From an uncultured Duncaniella sp. (GTDB lineage Bacteria; Bacteroidota; Bacteroidia; Bacteroidales; Muribaculaceae), in the NCBI GenBank assembly GCA_910586665.1, contig CAJUIX010000025.1, positions 1 to 48,963 of the forward strand: 48,963 nt of DNA, read 5' to 3'. The translations under genes and the position numbers were made by a program. The stretch's first letter is position 1. Every line of letters begins with the position of its first letter. Shown piece by piece: positions 1 through 8,426 of this stretch. The notes below the pieces were generated by a model. That model was not told the origin of the DNA and did not search any database. It saw only the letters and a list, made by a program, of their open reading frames with translations.

Positions 1-43
1 ATCGCCAACTCTTTTGGAATTAGCGATTTAACTTTCTTGGAGG

Positions 44-116
44 TGGTGCCACCAGGAATCGAACCGGGGACACAAGGATTTTCAGTCCTTTGCTCTACCA
101 ACTGAGCTATGGCACC
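44..116 (-). tRNA. tRNA-Phe (anticodon GAA)
   Basis: Read on the minus strand this folds as a full cloverleaf. The acceptor strands GGTGCCA and TGGCACC pair, the D arm contains AGCTCAGTTGG, the anticodon loop is CTGAAAA with anticodon GAA, and the T arm contains GGTTCGATTCC. It is 73 nt long including the discriminator A. The next genomic bases are CCT, so the terminal CCA is not fully encoded and is presumably added after transcription. A strong Bacteroidota-type promoter lies about 45 nt upstream. Confidence 0.97.
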
Positions 117-159
117 TTTTGCATTTGAGATTCTCTTCTGTCTCTCTGTTTTTGCGATG

Positions 160-191
160 CAAAGGTAGGCATTTTATAAATTCCCTGCAAA
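160..191 (-). promoter_or_regulatory. Bacteroidota promoter of tRNA-Phe
   Basis: On the minus strand TTTG (191-188) is followed after 20 nt by TACCTTTG (167-160), matching the Bacteroidota -33/-7 consensus TTTG and TAnnTTTG. The tRNA-Leu gene at 8273-8354 has the same -7 box with the same spacer. Confidence 0.8.
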
Positions 192-409
192 TTTTTTAAA
201 ACATTTTTTTCACTTCAAATGCTCTTTTATTATTTCAAAATATATTCCAATACACATTAATTCGCTGATGAATAAATCGTTAACATCAATACATAATTAT
301 ATTACAATCAAAGCCCCAATTTGAAATATCATTCCAACATTCCTATCCAGAACGCTACACATCGGATAAAAACAGGCACTAATACATCGAACTAAATCTT
401 TCAAATATA
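192..409. other. AT-rich intergenic region, no gene seen
   Basis: The divergent gap between the tRNA-Phe promoter and the promoter of the first oxidoreductase gene. It is very AT-rich, has stops in all frames and no convincing RNA fold or repeat. I see nothing beyond spacer DNA here. Confidence 0.5.
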
Positions 410-441
410 TTTGCTTCTTTGACAATTTACCACTAATTTTG
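410..441 (+). promoter_or_regulatory. Promoter of the TlpA/SusCD locus
   Basis: TTTG (410-413) lies exactly 20 nt before TAATTTTG (434-441), which fits the TTTG and TAnnTTTG consensus. The predicted transcription start near 447 gives a leader of about 87 nt before the ATG at 534. A second TATATTTG box (406-413) overlaps the -33 element. Confidence 0.7.
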
Positions 442-533
442 CCGTGAAAGCAATTCCATAAGAATTGCCAATATCCGCCTTCATCTCCGCCAAATTATAC
501 CAACCAACGTTTCATCACTTGATTTCATCCAAC

Positions 534-1856
534 ATGACACTCCTAAAGTCCTGTGCTACCTCATTGCTCCTTGCCGCAACCGCAAGCTTTTCCTATGCCG
601 CCGCCTCGACCGATTCGATAACTGTCAGTGGCAGGATATTCAACGTTCCTGAAAACGGCTCGCTAACAGCAATTATAAACGAGTGTGACATCTCCGACAA
701 AAGCGAGCGCCGCGTTGTCGAGACTGATTCCCTCGGCTGGTTCTGTGAGCGCATACCCTTCTCCTCCGCCCACACGTTTACCGTCAACTACAACCGCAAA
801 CTCTTCATCAATGCATTTGCCGAACCGGGCGACTCAATCCATGTCGAGATTGACTCCTCCAAGTCGCCGGCCGAGTTCCACCTGTCAGGCTCCCATGCAG
901 ACACCAACGAGATCTATTCCCATGCCTTCCAAGCCCTCGCTCCGATATATTACGACGTCAAACTTCTCCCCGACGCCACACCGCTCTCCGAATACATGGA
1001 GCGTTTCAAGAGTGAATGTGCAAAAAACCGAGCCATCGTCGAAGACTATATAACCAAAAACTCCGTCCCCGACGAAATAGCCCAGATGCTCTATGCCGAC
1101 AACATCTTCTCTATCGCCAACCAGGCCATCGGCTTCAGAGGAGCAAACCGCGACGAGCAATTGGCATTTTTCACCGACCCGATATTTGACATCCTCAACG
1201 AGGCCAACTCACGAGTGATGATTTTCCCCTACCACCTCAGCGCACTCTGCCGTAGATTTCCCGAACTGATTTCCCAGCAGCCCAAAGGCCACATCCGCGA
1301 CCTCATGTATGCCTCCACAAAGGGGAAACAGAAACCGCCACGCGAAGACTTTGCCGACCCTGCCTACTATGACCGCATATACGCCGTGCCACCCTTTGAA
1401 ATCAACATTGCCGACATCCGCACCGGCGACCTGCTCGTGATGCTCAACGGCTCCGTCACTGAAATCCCCAATCAGAACCCGCTCGAATGGCTCACCAACC
1501 ATTTCACCGGACGCCCTATCTACCTCGATGCCAGCGCCACATGGTGCGGTCCCTGCCGTGCGGCACTGACTGCGAGCGAGGGAGTGAGAGAGCATTTCAA
1601 GGACAGCAAGATTGTCTTCGCCGTCCTTTGGCTGAAATCCGACCTCGAAGCATGGAAAAAGATAGCCCCGACAATCCACAACGCCGTCCACATCTTCATC
1701 TCCGACGAAGACATGTCGAACCGCCTCATGGGCAACCTTAAAATATTAGGAGTCCCCGCCTACTTCTTCATCTCGCCCGACGGCAAGGTCTCCCGCGAAG
1801 GTGTCCCCAGCTTCCATAGCCCCGAGCTTCCAGATTTTTTGAATTCAAAACTCTGA
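534..1856 (+). CDS. Secreted thioredoxin-fold (TlpA-like) thiol-disulfide oxidoreductase
   Basis: A 440-residue exported protein. The frame can be extended to a TTG at 465, but the ATG at 534 begins a clear signal peptide (MTLLKS, a hydrophobic stretch, then an Ala-rich cleavage region), so I prefer it. Residues about 25-120 look like the small beta domain that precedes many Bacteroidota TlpA proteins (DUF4369-like). The C-terminal 120 residues are a thioredoxin fold with the redox motif WCGPC at 337-341 and a cis-Pro-like GVPAYFFISPDG segment. It should act on thiols in the periplasm or at the outer membrane. A second protein of the same design and a SusC/SusD pair follow on the same strand. 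The real substrate is not visible from sequence. Confidence 0.85.
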   Translation: MTLLKSCATSLLLAATASFSYAAASTDSITVSGRIFNVPENGSLTAIINECDISDKSERRVVETDSLGWFCERIPFSSAHTFTVNYNRKLFINAFAEPGDSIHVEIDSSKSPAEFHLSGSHADTNEIYSHAFQALAPIYYDVKLLPDATPLSEYMERFKSECAKNRAIVEDYITKNSVPDEIAQMLYADNIFSIANQAIGFRGANRDEQLAFFTDPIFDILNEANSRVMIFPYHLSALCRRFPELISQQPKGHIRDLMYASTKGKQKPPREDFADPAYYDRIYAVPPFEINIADIRTGDLLVMLNGSVTEIPNQNPLEWLTNHFTGRPIYLDASATWCGPCRAALTASEGVREHFKDSKIVFAVLWLKSDLEAWKKIAPTIHNAVHIFISDEDMSNRLMGNLKILGVPAYFFISPDGKVSREGVPSFHSPELPDFLNSKL

Positions 1857-1926
1857 CTTTCCATCAATTTTAATCATAAATCAGCTGATTTTAACACAAT
1901 TCGTGTCAATTTGCTTAAAATTTCCG

Positions 1927-1934
1927 TATCTTTG
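1927..1934 (+). promoter_or_regulatory. Possible -7 box before the second oxidoreductase
   Basis: TATCTTTG matches TAnnTTTG and is followed by GCAG, as at other promoters in this window. The nearest TTTG (1910-1913) is closer than the usual 19-21 nt, so the -33 element is weak. It could give the second oxidoreductase and susCD their own transcript. Confidence 0.45.
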
Positions 1935-2002
1935 CAGCCCGAATCATAACCATTTTTGGAAAAATGACATATCCACGAAATGTCAACCAATTCTTTTAAG
2001 AT

Positions 2003-3346
2003 ATGAAAATACCCTTTAAATCACTTATCTTATTGGCACTTTCTTCTGGTTGTTTTTCTCTAAACGCAGCTGTCAACATTTCAGTCACTCTGGCCGAAAA
2101 CAACCCGGACGCAAAGTTAAATCTGGATGTCCACAACTTCGGAAGCTACACCCTCACACCCTCAGAGGAAGGAAAAGCCTTCGATGCCACAATCGACATT
2201 GACTCATCTCGCTACGCCACGTTATATTATAACAACGTCCCCACGCTATTATGGCTCACGCCAGACACCGACATCAGAATCGTCCTTGGGACTGAAAGCA
2301 AACCGTCACTCATCGAGGGCCATGATTCCGATATAAACAACTATCTAAATAAAGCCAATTACCACTTTGCGGGCATCAACGATACGGGCCGCGACGAAGA
2401 GGATTTCCTCAACTACACTGACAGCGTCAACCGGGCGAACCTATCGATACTGACAGCCGCTGCCCTCCCTGCCGAATTCAAAGCACGAGAGGCCGACAGA
2501 ATATTTTATGAAAATGCCCTCGCACTGTCGTTTTATCCCGAATTCCACCCTCGACTTTCAAAAGACTCGACATACCGTGCATCGGAGAAATTTTATGACC
2601 ATCTGAAATCCGCCACGCGTTACGAAGCCCCACTCCTCATAAGCAGCCAATACACCGACTACATAATAAACTCTCTCGGACTTCTGTCCGCCCACGAAGT
2701 AAAGGGCCACAATGGATTTAACAGATTCACGACCTATCTCGACTCATGCGTAACCGATCCGAAGGTAAAAGAATACATCTTCAACCGCTACGCCACATCC
2801 AGGCTCAAACGCCTCGGCATCGAAAAAGCGAAAGAATATATCGACGCCTATACCAGCTACGTCAACGACATCAGACTGACTGAAAATTTCCAAAAGCTAT
2901 ACAACGAAATACTCAGCCTCTCTCCCGGACAACCATCCCCTGCCTTTGACTGCGAGACCACCGACGGCTCGCGCCGGACACTCGGCGACTATGCAGGAAA
3001 ATGGGTCTATATAGACATTTGGGCCACCTGGTGCGGTCCATGCCGACGCGAAATTCCACATCTTCGAAAACTCGAGGAGAGATATGCCGGCCAGCCGATA
3101 TGCTTCGTCAGCATCTCTGTCGACTCTGGCCGCGACGCATGGAAATCACTGGTCGAGAAGCAGAAAATGACGGGAGAGCAGCTCCACTTCGACGGCAAAG
3201 ACACTTTCTGCGAAAGCTACAAAGTGGCAGGAATCCCCCGCTTCATCCTCATCGACCCCGAAGGACGCATTGTCAATCCCGACATGACGCGCCCCTCCGA
3301 CCAAGCAACAGCCGAAGCCATAGACAAGCTCCTGAAACTCAGATAA
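2003..3346 (+). CDS. Secreted TlpA family thiol-disulfide reductase
   Basis: A 447-residue exported protein with an N-terminal hydrophobic signal (MKIPFKSLILLALSSGCFSL). SSGC resembles a lipobox but lacks the usual aliphatic residue at -3, so it may be either lipidated or simply secreted. A beta-rich N-terminal domain is followed by a helical region and a C-terminal TlpA/AhpC-type thioredoxin domain (about 315-447) with WATWCGPC, the CXXC lying at 344-347, and the late motif AGIPRFILIDPEGRIV. It shares domain order with the gene at 534-1856, so the two look like diverged paralogues. The susC start lies 38 nt downstream. Reduction of disulfides in imported or surface proteins is the likely role. 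Confidence 0.88.
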   Translation: MKIPFKSLILLALSSGCFSLNAAVNISVTLAENNPDAKLNLDVHNFGSYTLTPSEEGKAFDATIDIDSSRYATLYYNNVPTLLWLTPDTDIRIVLGTESKPSLIEGHDSDINNYLNKANYHFAGINDTGRDEEDFLNYTDSVNRANLSILTAAALPAEFKAREADRIFYENALALSFYPEFHPRLSKDSTYRASEKFYDHLKSATRYEAPLLISSQYTDYIINSLGLLSAHEVKGHNGFNRFTTYLDSCVTDPKVKEYIFNRYATSRLKRLGIEKAKEYIDAYTSYVNDIRLTENFQKLYNEILSLSPGQPSPAFDCETTDGSRRTLGDYAGKWVYIDIWATWCGPCRREIPHLRKLEERYAGQPICFVSISVDSGRDAWKSLVEKQKMTGEQLHFDGKDTFCESYKVAGIPRFILIDPEGRIVNPDMTRPSDQATAEAIDKLLKLR

Positions 3347-3384
3347 TTCACATTTATATCCAACCTATCACATTCTGTTTTTTT

Positions 3385-6300
3385 ATGCTAATGACAAGGT
3401 ATCTATCCGACATCCGGTCAGGTATACTGCACCCTATCGTATGTCTTGCCGTCATGCTCTTCGCAGGAAGTGCGATCACGGCCCGGGCCGCCGCCGTTGC
3501 AGAAAATGTAACCGCCAAAGGCATTGTCACCGACATTGATGACGAACCACTGCCTGGTGTCACCGTCACACAGGTCGGAACATCAAACATTGTTGCAACC
3601 AACATCGACGGCGAATATACCATCACAGTGCCGAAAGGAAGCAAAGTTGAATTTTCCTATATCGGCAAAAACTCATCCACAATAACAGTCGACCAGTCCA
3701 AGGACTACAATATCACCCTCTATGACAACGAGACCATGCTCGACGAAGTCATGGTCACCGGCTATGCCACGATATCAAAAGCACAGTCAACCGGCGCCTA
3801 TCAGAAGATTTCGGGCGAAACTCTGCAGCTGCGCCGAATGGACAACCTCGAATCCATACTCGAAGGCAACATTGCCGGCTATGTCGACGGTAAAATCCGC
3901 GGCGTCACGACTATGAATGCCATCGCCAACCCCCTCGTGGTCATCGACGGCTTCCCCGTGGAAAACTCCTCGCTCAACCGCATAGGTGAAACCAAGGAAC
4001 TCATGCCCGACCTCAACCCCGAGGACATCGAGAGTGTGACTGTGCTCAAAGATGCTGCCGCCACATCTATCTATGGTGCTCGCGCAGCCAACGGCGTGAT
4101 TGTCATCACTACCAAGAAAGCAGCACTCGGACGCCCGGAAGTCAGCTTCTCGGCCACTCTGACCACTCAGAAATATTCCCAGTATGTTGACAACATCACC
4201 AACTCATCCGACATCATATCTCTTGAACGCGCATGGGCCGCACAATATCCCGACCTTTTGGCCGGCGGCACAAGCGCCGGCAAGGTGGCCGACGACCTCC
4301 GCCTCGGGACAATGCCGAGTCTTGGAGTCAATACTCTCCTCGACATGTATACAGGCAAGCTGTCAATGGACGAAGGAAATGCGCGTCTGAATTCACTTGC
4401 CACGCTCGGCTATCATTACTACAACCAGGCCAAAGAATTCGGCAAACGCAACCCTTTCCACCAACAGTACAACCTCCGTGTGGCCCAGTCATCTGACAGA
4501 AACAGCTTCAACGCCTCAGCCACATTCTGGAAACACAACTTCGAGGACGTCAACCACGGCGACCACTCTCTCGGCATAAACATCACCGACCAGCTGAAAG
4601 TCACTGACTGGATCACAGCAGACTTAGGCGCGTACATCAAATATGGCCGCGAAAAAAACCAGACATATGACCTGCTTAATCCCGGCTACAACTTCCTCCC
4701 TTACGACGGGCTCGTCGGCAGCGACGGCAGCTACATCACTGCTCCCGCCCAGGGTGATGCATCCCGCCGCGAAACAATCGCCCAGTACGGCATGGTCCAG
4801 GAGGACCTCACTCCTATGAACGAATTGAAATGGGGACAATCAAAGGCAAAGTCACTCGAGACCCGCGTCTTCGCCAAGCTTCGATTCAACTTCACTTCAT
4901 GGCTCAACTATAACGTGCAGTTCCAATACGAGACCTCCAATATTGACACAGAGTACCTGCAGGACCGTTACAGTTATAACATCGCGAGCAGAATCAACAA
5001 CTTCGTCACACTCAATCCCTACTCTGGAGCATTGCAATACAACCTGCCGGAAGGCGACGTCATGTACCGCACAAGCCTCAAACAGCGCGGGTACAATTTC
5101 CGTCATCAGCTCAACTTCAACTACAACCTTGCCGACATGCACAACTTCCTTGTCTTCATCGGTCAGGAAGTTCGTGACAGCCGTATGACCTACAACGACA
5201 ACACCTACTTCGGCTATGACCCCGAACTGCTCACCTGGAAACCTTACGACCAAAACACCCTCGGAGGTTACTTTTCAGGACTTCTCGGCGCAACGAGCCT
5301 GAAAATGTCCGACCTTGAGTCTCTGCGTGAGATTTCAAACCGCTTCGTGTCATTTTACGGCAATGCATCTTATTCATTGGCCGACAAGTACAACATAACC
5401 GGAAGTCTCCGATGGGACCGATCCAATCTTTGGGGGACAAGCTCAAAATACCAGAACAAGCCAATCTGGTCCGTCGGAGCAAGCTGGAACATCAACCGCG
5501 AGGCCTTCCTGAGCGAAATTGACTGGATCAACAACCTCCAGCTCCGCGCATCCTACGGCATCGGCGGCAACATCGGCCGCAACACCGCCCCCTATATGAC
5601 CGCACAATACTTCACAGGCTCATTCGGCACCACAGGCATGGTGATTGCACCTCCTAACAAGGACATACGCTGGGAGAAGACGCGCACCGTCAACATCGGA
5701 GTCGACTTCGACCTCCTGCGCAACAGACTCTGGGGTAGCTTCGACTACTACCACAAGAAGAGCACAGACCTTCTCGCCCTCATCAGCGGATCACCGACCC
5801 AGGGCTTCGGCTATACCACCCTCACGACCAATAACGGCGCAATGAACAACTCGGGTTTCGAGCTTAACATTTCAGGCCAGCCCATACAAAATGCAAACGT
5901 TGTCTGGACATCGACCCTCCTCTACGCCCTCAACCACAATAAAGTCAAGAGCATCTCAATCCAGCCGTCGAACTATGACTCCCGTCTCACCCTCCCGACA
6001 TCCTACCCCACAATCGGCAATCCTTACAACGCCCTTTATGCCTACCGCTGGGCAGGCGTAAGCCCTGAAGGTGAACCGCAGATACTCGACGCCGAAGGCA
6101 ATGTGACAACCGAGAATGTGCGCGATGTCGATGCTATCGTCTACAGCGGAACAACCGTCCCCGTCCACAGCGGCTCGTTCAACAACGTCGTGCGCTGGAA
6201 GGGGCTTGAATTCTCAGCCATGATAACTTTCGCCTTCGGCCACAAGATTCGCGACTATGTCACCCCCACCATTTCTATGGCATCAGGACGAATCGCTACA

Positions 6301-6648
6301 ACAGGCAAGGACATCATGAAAGCATGGACAAAACCGGGCGACGAGAAATTCACCGACGTTCCCCGCCTCCTTTTCTCTAACGATACTGAGAACTATAACT
6401 CATATCGCAACACCCTCTACCGTTATTCAGACCTCTTCATCTACGATGCCTCCAATATCCGCATCCGCGACATAGGCGTAGCCTACATCCTACCTGCTCA
6501 GATTAGCCGCCAGGCCTACCTGAAACTTGTAAAATTCAGATTCTCGGTAGAAAATGTCGCCACTATAGCAATGGATAGCAAGGCTCACTATCTGCTTGAC
6601 GGCAAACAGAACCCGAATTTCGTATTCGGCATCAACCTCGGTTTCTAA
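3385..6648 (+). CDS. SusC/RagA family TonB-linked outer membrane protein
   Basis: 1087 residues if started at the ATG at 3385 (an ATG two codons later is equally possible). The open frame reaches back into the previous gene, but only this start gives a signal peptide. Residues about 42-120 form the carboxypeptidase-regulatory-like domain (VTAKGIVTD...PLPGVTV...IDGEYTI). The TonB plug follows (EVMVTGYAT, then VLKDAAATSIYGARAANGVIVITTK), and the remainder is a beta-barrel ending in aromatic FGINLGF. SusC proteins are TonB-powered outer-membrane importers working with a SusD lid lipoprotein, and the partner susD begins 31 nt downstream. No sigma/anti-sigma pair, glycosidase or peptidase lies nearby, so the cargo cannot be assigned. 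Confidence 0.95.
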   Translation: MLMTRYLSDIRSGILHPIVCLAVMLFAGSAITARAAAVAENVTAKGIVTDIDDEPLPGVTVTQVGTSNIVATNIDGEYTITVPKGSKVEFSYIGKNSSTITVDQSKDYNITLYDNETMLDEVMVTGYATISKAQSTGAYQKISGETLQLRRMDNLESILEGNIAGYVDGKIRGVTTMNAIANPLVVIDGFPVENSSLNRIGETKELMPDLNPEDIESVTVLKDAAATSIYGARAANGVIVITTKKAALGRPEVSFSATLTTQKYSQYVDNITNSSDIISLERAWAAQYPDLLAGGTSAGKVADDLRLGTMPSLGVNTLLDMYTGKLSMDEGNARLNSLATLGYHYYNQAKEFGKRNPFHQQYNLRVAQSSDRNSFNASATFWKHNFEDVNHGDHSLGINITDQLKVTDWITADLGAYIKYGREKNQTYDLLNPGYNFLPYDGLVGSDGSYITAPAQGDASRRETIAQYGMVQEDLTPMNELKWGQSKAKSLETRVFAKLRFNFTSWLNYNVQFQYETSNIDTEYLQDRYSYNIASRINNFVTLNPYSGALQYNLPEGDVMYRTSLKQRGYNFRHQLNFNYNLADMHNFLVFIGQEVRDSRMTYNDNTYFGYDPELLTWKPYDQNTLGGYFSGLLGATSLKMSDLESLREISNRFVSFYGNASYSLADKYNITGSLRWDRSNLWGTSSKYQNKPIWSVGASWNINREAFLSEIDWINNLQLRASYGIGGNIGRNTAPYMTAQYFTGSFGTTGMVIAPPNKDIRWEKTRTVNIGVDFDLLRNRLWGSFDYYHKKSTDLLALISGSPTQGFGYTTLTTNNGAMNNSGFELNISGQPIQNANVVWTSTLLYALNHNKVKSISIQPSNYDSRLTLPTSYPTIGNPYNALYAYRWAGVSPEGEPQILDAEGNVTTENVRDVDAIVYSGTTVPVHSGSFNNVVRWKGLEFSAMITFAFGHKIRDYVTPTISMASGRIATTGKDIMKAWTKPGDEKFTDVPRLLFSNDTENYNSYRNTLYRYSDLFIYDASNIRIRDIGVAYILPAQISRQAYLKLVKFRFSVENVATIAMDSKAHYLLDGKQNPNFVFGINLGF

Positions 6649-6679
6649 TCTTTCTTCTCACTCAAAGCATCTAATATAA

Positions 6680-8107
6680 ATGAGACTTATACATAAAATT
6701 CTATCCAAAGCTGCATTAGTAGGAGCCATTCTAACGACCGCCACATCGTGCGACAGCTTCCTCAACGAGATTCCCAAAGGACAGAAAATCCCGACAACGT
6801 GGGAGGACTACAACGCCTTCATGCGCAACAACAATATCTCCTACTTCGAAATAGACCAGCTCCTCTTCCTCACAGGTGACTACTTCCGCTCTCCTTCCGC
6901 TCTCAACAACAGCGAGCTGACCAGAGCCAACTATCTCTACCTTGAGGACGTCAACCGCACATTGATCAACAACGGCGACTACCAGGGCTATTACAGTGCC
7001 TACGAAATGATGTTCTACTGGAACCTGATCATCGAGGACGGAATGAACACCACCGAAGCCACCGAACAGCAGCGCCGCATGCTCGTAGCACAAGCCCGCG
7101 TACTCCGGGCCATGACATATTTCTACGTCGTCAACTACCATGCCGACCAATATTGGGAGACCACAAAAGACCTCCTGTCAGTCCCCCTCGCCACATCGGC
7201 ATCTGTCGAGTCTGCTTCGCCACAGGGCACACTCCGCGAAGTCTATGACCTCATGCTCTCCGACCTCGACAAGGCCATCCCCGACCTGCCCAAGTATGGC
7301 GAGACAATACTCCACCCGACCAAGGCCGCAGGCTATGGTATACTCGCCCGCGTACTCCTCTCGATGGGTCGCTACGACGAAGCTCTGAAAGCTGCCGAAA
7401 ATGCCCTCGGTGAAAACTCCGCTCTCTTCGACTGGGTTAAGTTCTACAACGATGAAAAAGCCCGCATCGAAGACACCAGCACATGGAACTCAGCCACCGG
7501 TGTTGACCCCGAGAGCGAAAATCCGGAAAACTACATCTATCACCAGGCATCCATGAGTTTCTGGCAGGGCATCAGCGGCGGCTGTCTGACAATGCCTGTC
7601 GAACGCGCTGAAAAATTCGAACCGGGCGACATACGCCTCATAGGCAAATGGCGCTACTATGTAACCGGCGCCGGCGTGGAATACTACCGCGGCATCTATG
7701 CCAACGTCCCCAACTACGGCGGCATGCGCTCTGCCGAGATGTATTATATCAAAGCCGAATGTCTCGCCCGCGCAGGGCAGATACAGGAAGCTCTCGAGAC
7801 CGTCAACACCGTACGTCGCACCCGCTTCCTACCCGAATATTATCATGACCTCACCGCAGCCGACAAGACCGAGGCCATCAACAAGATTATCGACGATAAG
7901 GCCAACGAATTTGTCCAGACACAGGTAATCTTCTGCGACTACCGCCGCCTCAACAAGGAAGGTCTCTATCCGCGCACCCTCACCAAGACAGTCGAAGGCG
8001 TGACACACACACTCACACCCGACTCCCACCTCTGGATTATGCCCTACTCTATCCAGGTTCTCAACAACCCCGGCAACAATCCCATCCAGCAAACTGTCGA
8101 CATGTAA
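6680..8107 (+). CDS. SusD/RagB family nutrient-binding outer membrane lipoprotein
   Basis: 475 residues with a signal peptide and a lipobox ending in Cys24 (TATSC), followed by DSFLNEIPKG, the typical SusD mature N-terminus. The helical TPR-like core is recognisable in RVLRAMTYFYVVNYHADQYW and the segment GYGILARVLLSMGRYDEALKAAE. Such proteins cap the extracellular face of the SusC barrel and bind the ligand. It is the last gene of the locus and is followed by a hairpin terminator. Sequence alone does not tell whether the ligand is a glycan or peptide; the accompanying thiol oxidoreductases and absence of CAZymes leave this open. Confidence 0.93.
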   Translation: MRLIHKILSKAALVGAILTTATSCDSFLNEIPKGQKIPTTWEDYNAFMRNNNISYFEIDQLLFLTGDYFRSPSALNNSELTRANYLYLEDVNRTLINNGDYQGYYSAYEMMFYWNLIIEDGMNTTEATEQQRRMLVAQARVLRAMTYFYVVNYHADQYWETTKDLLSVPLATSASVESASPQGTLREVYDLMLSDLDKAIPDLPKYGETILHPTKAAGYGILARVLLSMGRYDEALKAAENALGENSALFDWVKFYNDEKARIEDTSTWNSATGVDPESENPENYIYHQASMSFWQGISGGCLTMPVERAEKFEPGDIRLIGKWRYYVTGAGVEYYRGIYANVPNYGGMRSAEMYYIKAECLARAGQIQEALETVNTVRRTRFLPEYYHDLTAADKTEAINKIIDDKANEFVQTQVIFCDYRRLNKEGLYPRTLTKTVEGVTHTLTPDSHLWIMPYSIQVLNNPGNNPIQQTVDM

Positions 8108-8149
8108 TTCCTGAATATTACATTTCCGACAAATATCCAGACCTCAGAC

Positions 8150-8192
8150 CGTCCCCGCCCGGCACACTTAGCCGCGACGGGGACGTCTTTAT
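8150..8192 (+). terminator. Hairpin terminator after susD
   Basis: CGTCCCCG (8150-8157) pairs with CGGGGACG (8178-8185), leaving a 20-nt loop, and is followed by TCTTTATT. The T-run is short, so the call is moderate. Confidence 0.55.
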
Positions 8193-8229
8193 TAATAATC
8201 ACAGTATCAATCATGTGGATATATAAAGA

Positions 8230-8265
8230 CAACACCGTTGACAATATATCTTATCAACGGTGTTG
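8230..8265 (-). terminator. Perfect 12-bp hairpin downstream of tRNA-Leu
   Basis: CAACACCGTTGA (8230-8241) and TCAACGGTGTTG (8254-8265) are exact reverse complements around a 12-nt AT-rich loop. It sits 7 nt beyond the 3' end of the minus-strand tRNA-Leu, and the minus strand continues TCTTTAT. It most likely terminates that tRNA, and may also stop read-through from susD. Confidence 0.6.
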
Positions 8266-8272
8266 CTATCCG

Positions 8273-8354
8273 TGCGCATGAAGGGACTCGAACCCCCACG
8301 TCCTGAGACATTAGATCCTAAGTCTAACGCGGCTACCAATTACGCCACATGCGC
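8273..8354 (-). tRNA. tRNA-Leu (anticodon TAG)
   Basis: On the minus strand the acceptor strands GCGCATG and CATGCGC pair, the anticodon loop CTTAGGA carries TAG, the T arm has GGTTCGAGTCC, and there is a long variable arm as expected of a class II leucine tRNA. It is 82 nt including discriminator A; the terminal CCA is not encoded (next bases CGG). Confidence 0.95.
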
Positions 8355-8379
8355 ATCGCTTTAGGATGATTACCGGCTG

Positions 8380-8411
8380 CAAAGGTAGCATTTTTTATCT
8401 TACATTCCAAA
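8380..8411 (-). promoter_or_regulatory. Bacteroidota promoter of tRNA-Leu
   Basis: Minus strand TTTG (8411-8408), a 20-nt spacer and TACCTTTG (8387-8380). The box and spacing are identical to those of the tRNA-Phe promoter. Confidence 0.8.
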
Positions 8412-8426
8412 TATTTTTCTCATAAC

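Noticed and set aside
465..533. N-terminal extension of the first oxidoreductase from a TTG at 465
   Set aside because: It puts 23 polar residues in front of a clear signal peptide; the ATG at 534 fits better.
3001..3384. Extended SusC open frame starting inside the preceding gene
   Set aside because: It is read in a shifted frame of the second oxidoreductase and lacks a signal peptide; the start at 3385 has one.
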